DNA of 64,000 nucleotides, taken from Malus domestica (lineage: Eukaryota > Streptophyta > Magnoliopsida > Rosales > Rosaceae). The notes under the pieces are model-generated. The model made no database searches. It was given only the letters and a program-made list of their open reading frames with translations, and was not told the DNA's origin. The translations under genes and the position numbers were made by a program. The stretch is from NCBI RefSeq assembly GCF_042453785.1, contig NC_091670.1:35723501-35787500 (forward strand). Reading direction: 5' to 3'. Of the stretch, positions 63,378-64,000 are shown one piece after another (the first letter of the stretch is position 1; each line of letters opens with the position of its first letter).

Positions 63378-64000
63378 GTAAAACTGTTTTCTTGAATATT
63401 AATGTAAAACTATTTCAGATATCAAGGTATTTACTGCGATTGCATCACTATCATTTCATGATCAAATGTAGACTGTTCACTATGGAATTGAACTTGAAGA
63501 TCCGCAATCTTCTGACCATTTACATCCACAAACCTATAAAATTCTGTGAAGCATTAAGGCCTTCGTTAAATTTAAAATTTCTGTTCTTACTGACTTTATG
63601 CTCAGACATGGTGTTCAATTCATAGGACCATTCGGTTCCTTCCTCCCTCCAAACCAAAAACAGGAAAAGGAAACAACAACAAACAACAACAACAACAACA
63701 AAGCCTTTTTCCACTAAAAAAACAGGGAAAGGAAAAAAGAAAAAAAAATGAAAAAACCATTGTACCATTACACGTTAACTTGGGGATTATTGGGTCAAAG
63801 AACTGGGTTATTGCTTATGTCCTCAGTAAGATCTAAATCACTTATTTTTGTGCTATTAAGTGCCTGGGAATGTTTGATTTTATCTATTTGTTGTCAATCT
63901 TTGATAGAGGCACTTTGATGGCAGAATTATTCCTATTATACTACCACTTTTGTACGTCCAGTCAAATTTATGCCCTTAACATGTTGCTTTGTAGTCTATT
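63378..64000 (+). other. intron of the methyltransferase gene, cut by window end
   Basis: After the GT donor at 63378 no exon resembling the expected next segment (GYLKPGG-type) was found before 64000. It contains a low-complexity (CAA)n-like tract (63675-63705) and A-rich sequence. Confidence 0.7.

Overview
The window is plant nuclear DNA: spliced genes with GT-AG (and two GC-AG) introns, plant-specific families (ALOG/LSH, group IIe WRKY, PLS-class PPR) and abundant LTR retrotransposons, MITEs and solo LTRs. Gene content and repeat flavour suggest a woody eudicot, probably Rosaceae (apple/pear/Prunus-like). That placement is by recognition only, since no database search was possible.

Layout. 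1-6615: the 3' part of a long-LTR, Athila/Tat-like gypsy element that seems non-autonomous (no gag-pol seen). It ends in a GT-rich minisatellite (6616-7250). 7870-10810: a PIF/Harbinger element carrying both of its usual genes, a DDE nuclease and a Myb/SANT-like protein, each broken by one in-frame stop. 11574-12411: a 350-bp tandem array. 12412-14850: a possible non-coding or decayed locus. 15-18.8 kb: intergenic DNA with fold-back MITEs. 19099-19788: an intronless ALOG/LSH gene. 22-25.7 kb: a FAR1-like remnant and two TTA-flanked MITEs. 25999-26069: tRNA-Gly(GCC). 27715-32491: an NDR-type AGC kinase gene of 13 exons with a solo LTR in one intron. 34073-39140: a roughly 5-kb hAT-like element filled by about 12 copies of a 346-bp satellite unit. 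39-45 kb: MITEs and a 743-bp solo LTR. 45949-49861: a WRKY14/35-type gene with a hAT MITE in intron 2. 51.5-54.7 kb: MITEs, a TRIM and two SINE-like copies. 55467-57819: an SDR gene. 58654-60993 (minus): a PPR gene convergent with the SDR. 61661 to beyond the window end: an N-terminal protein methyltransferase gene, cut by the window edge.

The host genes do not form a pathway. The ALOG and WRKY proteins are nuclear regulators, the NDR kinase belongs to Hippo/MOB-type signalling, the PPR is a predicted organellar RNA-binding protein, and the SDR and methyltransferase are enzymes. The SDR-PPR pair resembles the Arabidopsis neighbours At4g20760 and At4g20770 (from memory). Most of the unusual content is in the mobile elements, chiefly the satellite-bearing hAT-like element and several insertions whose target-site duplications can be read directly.
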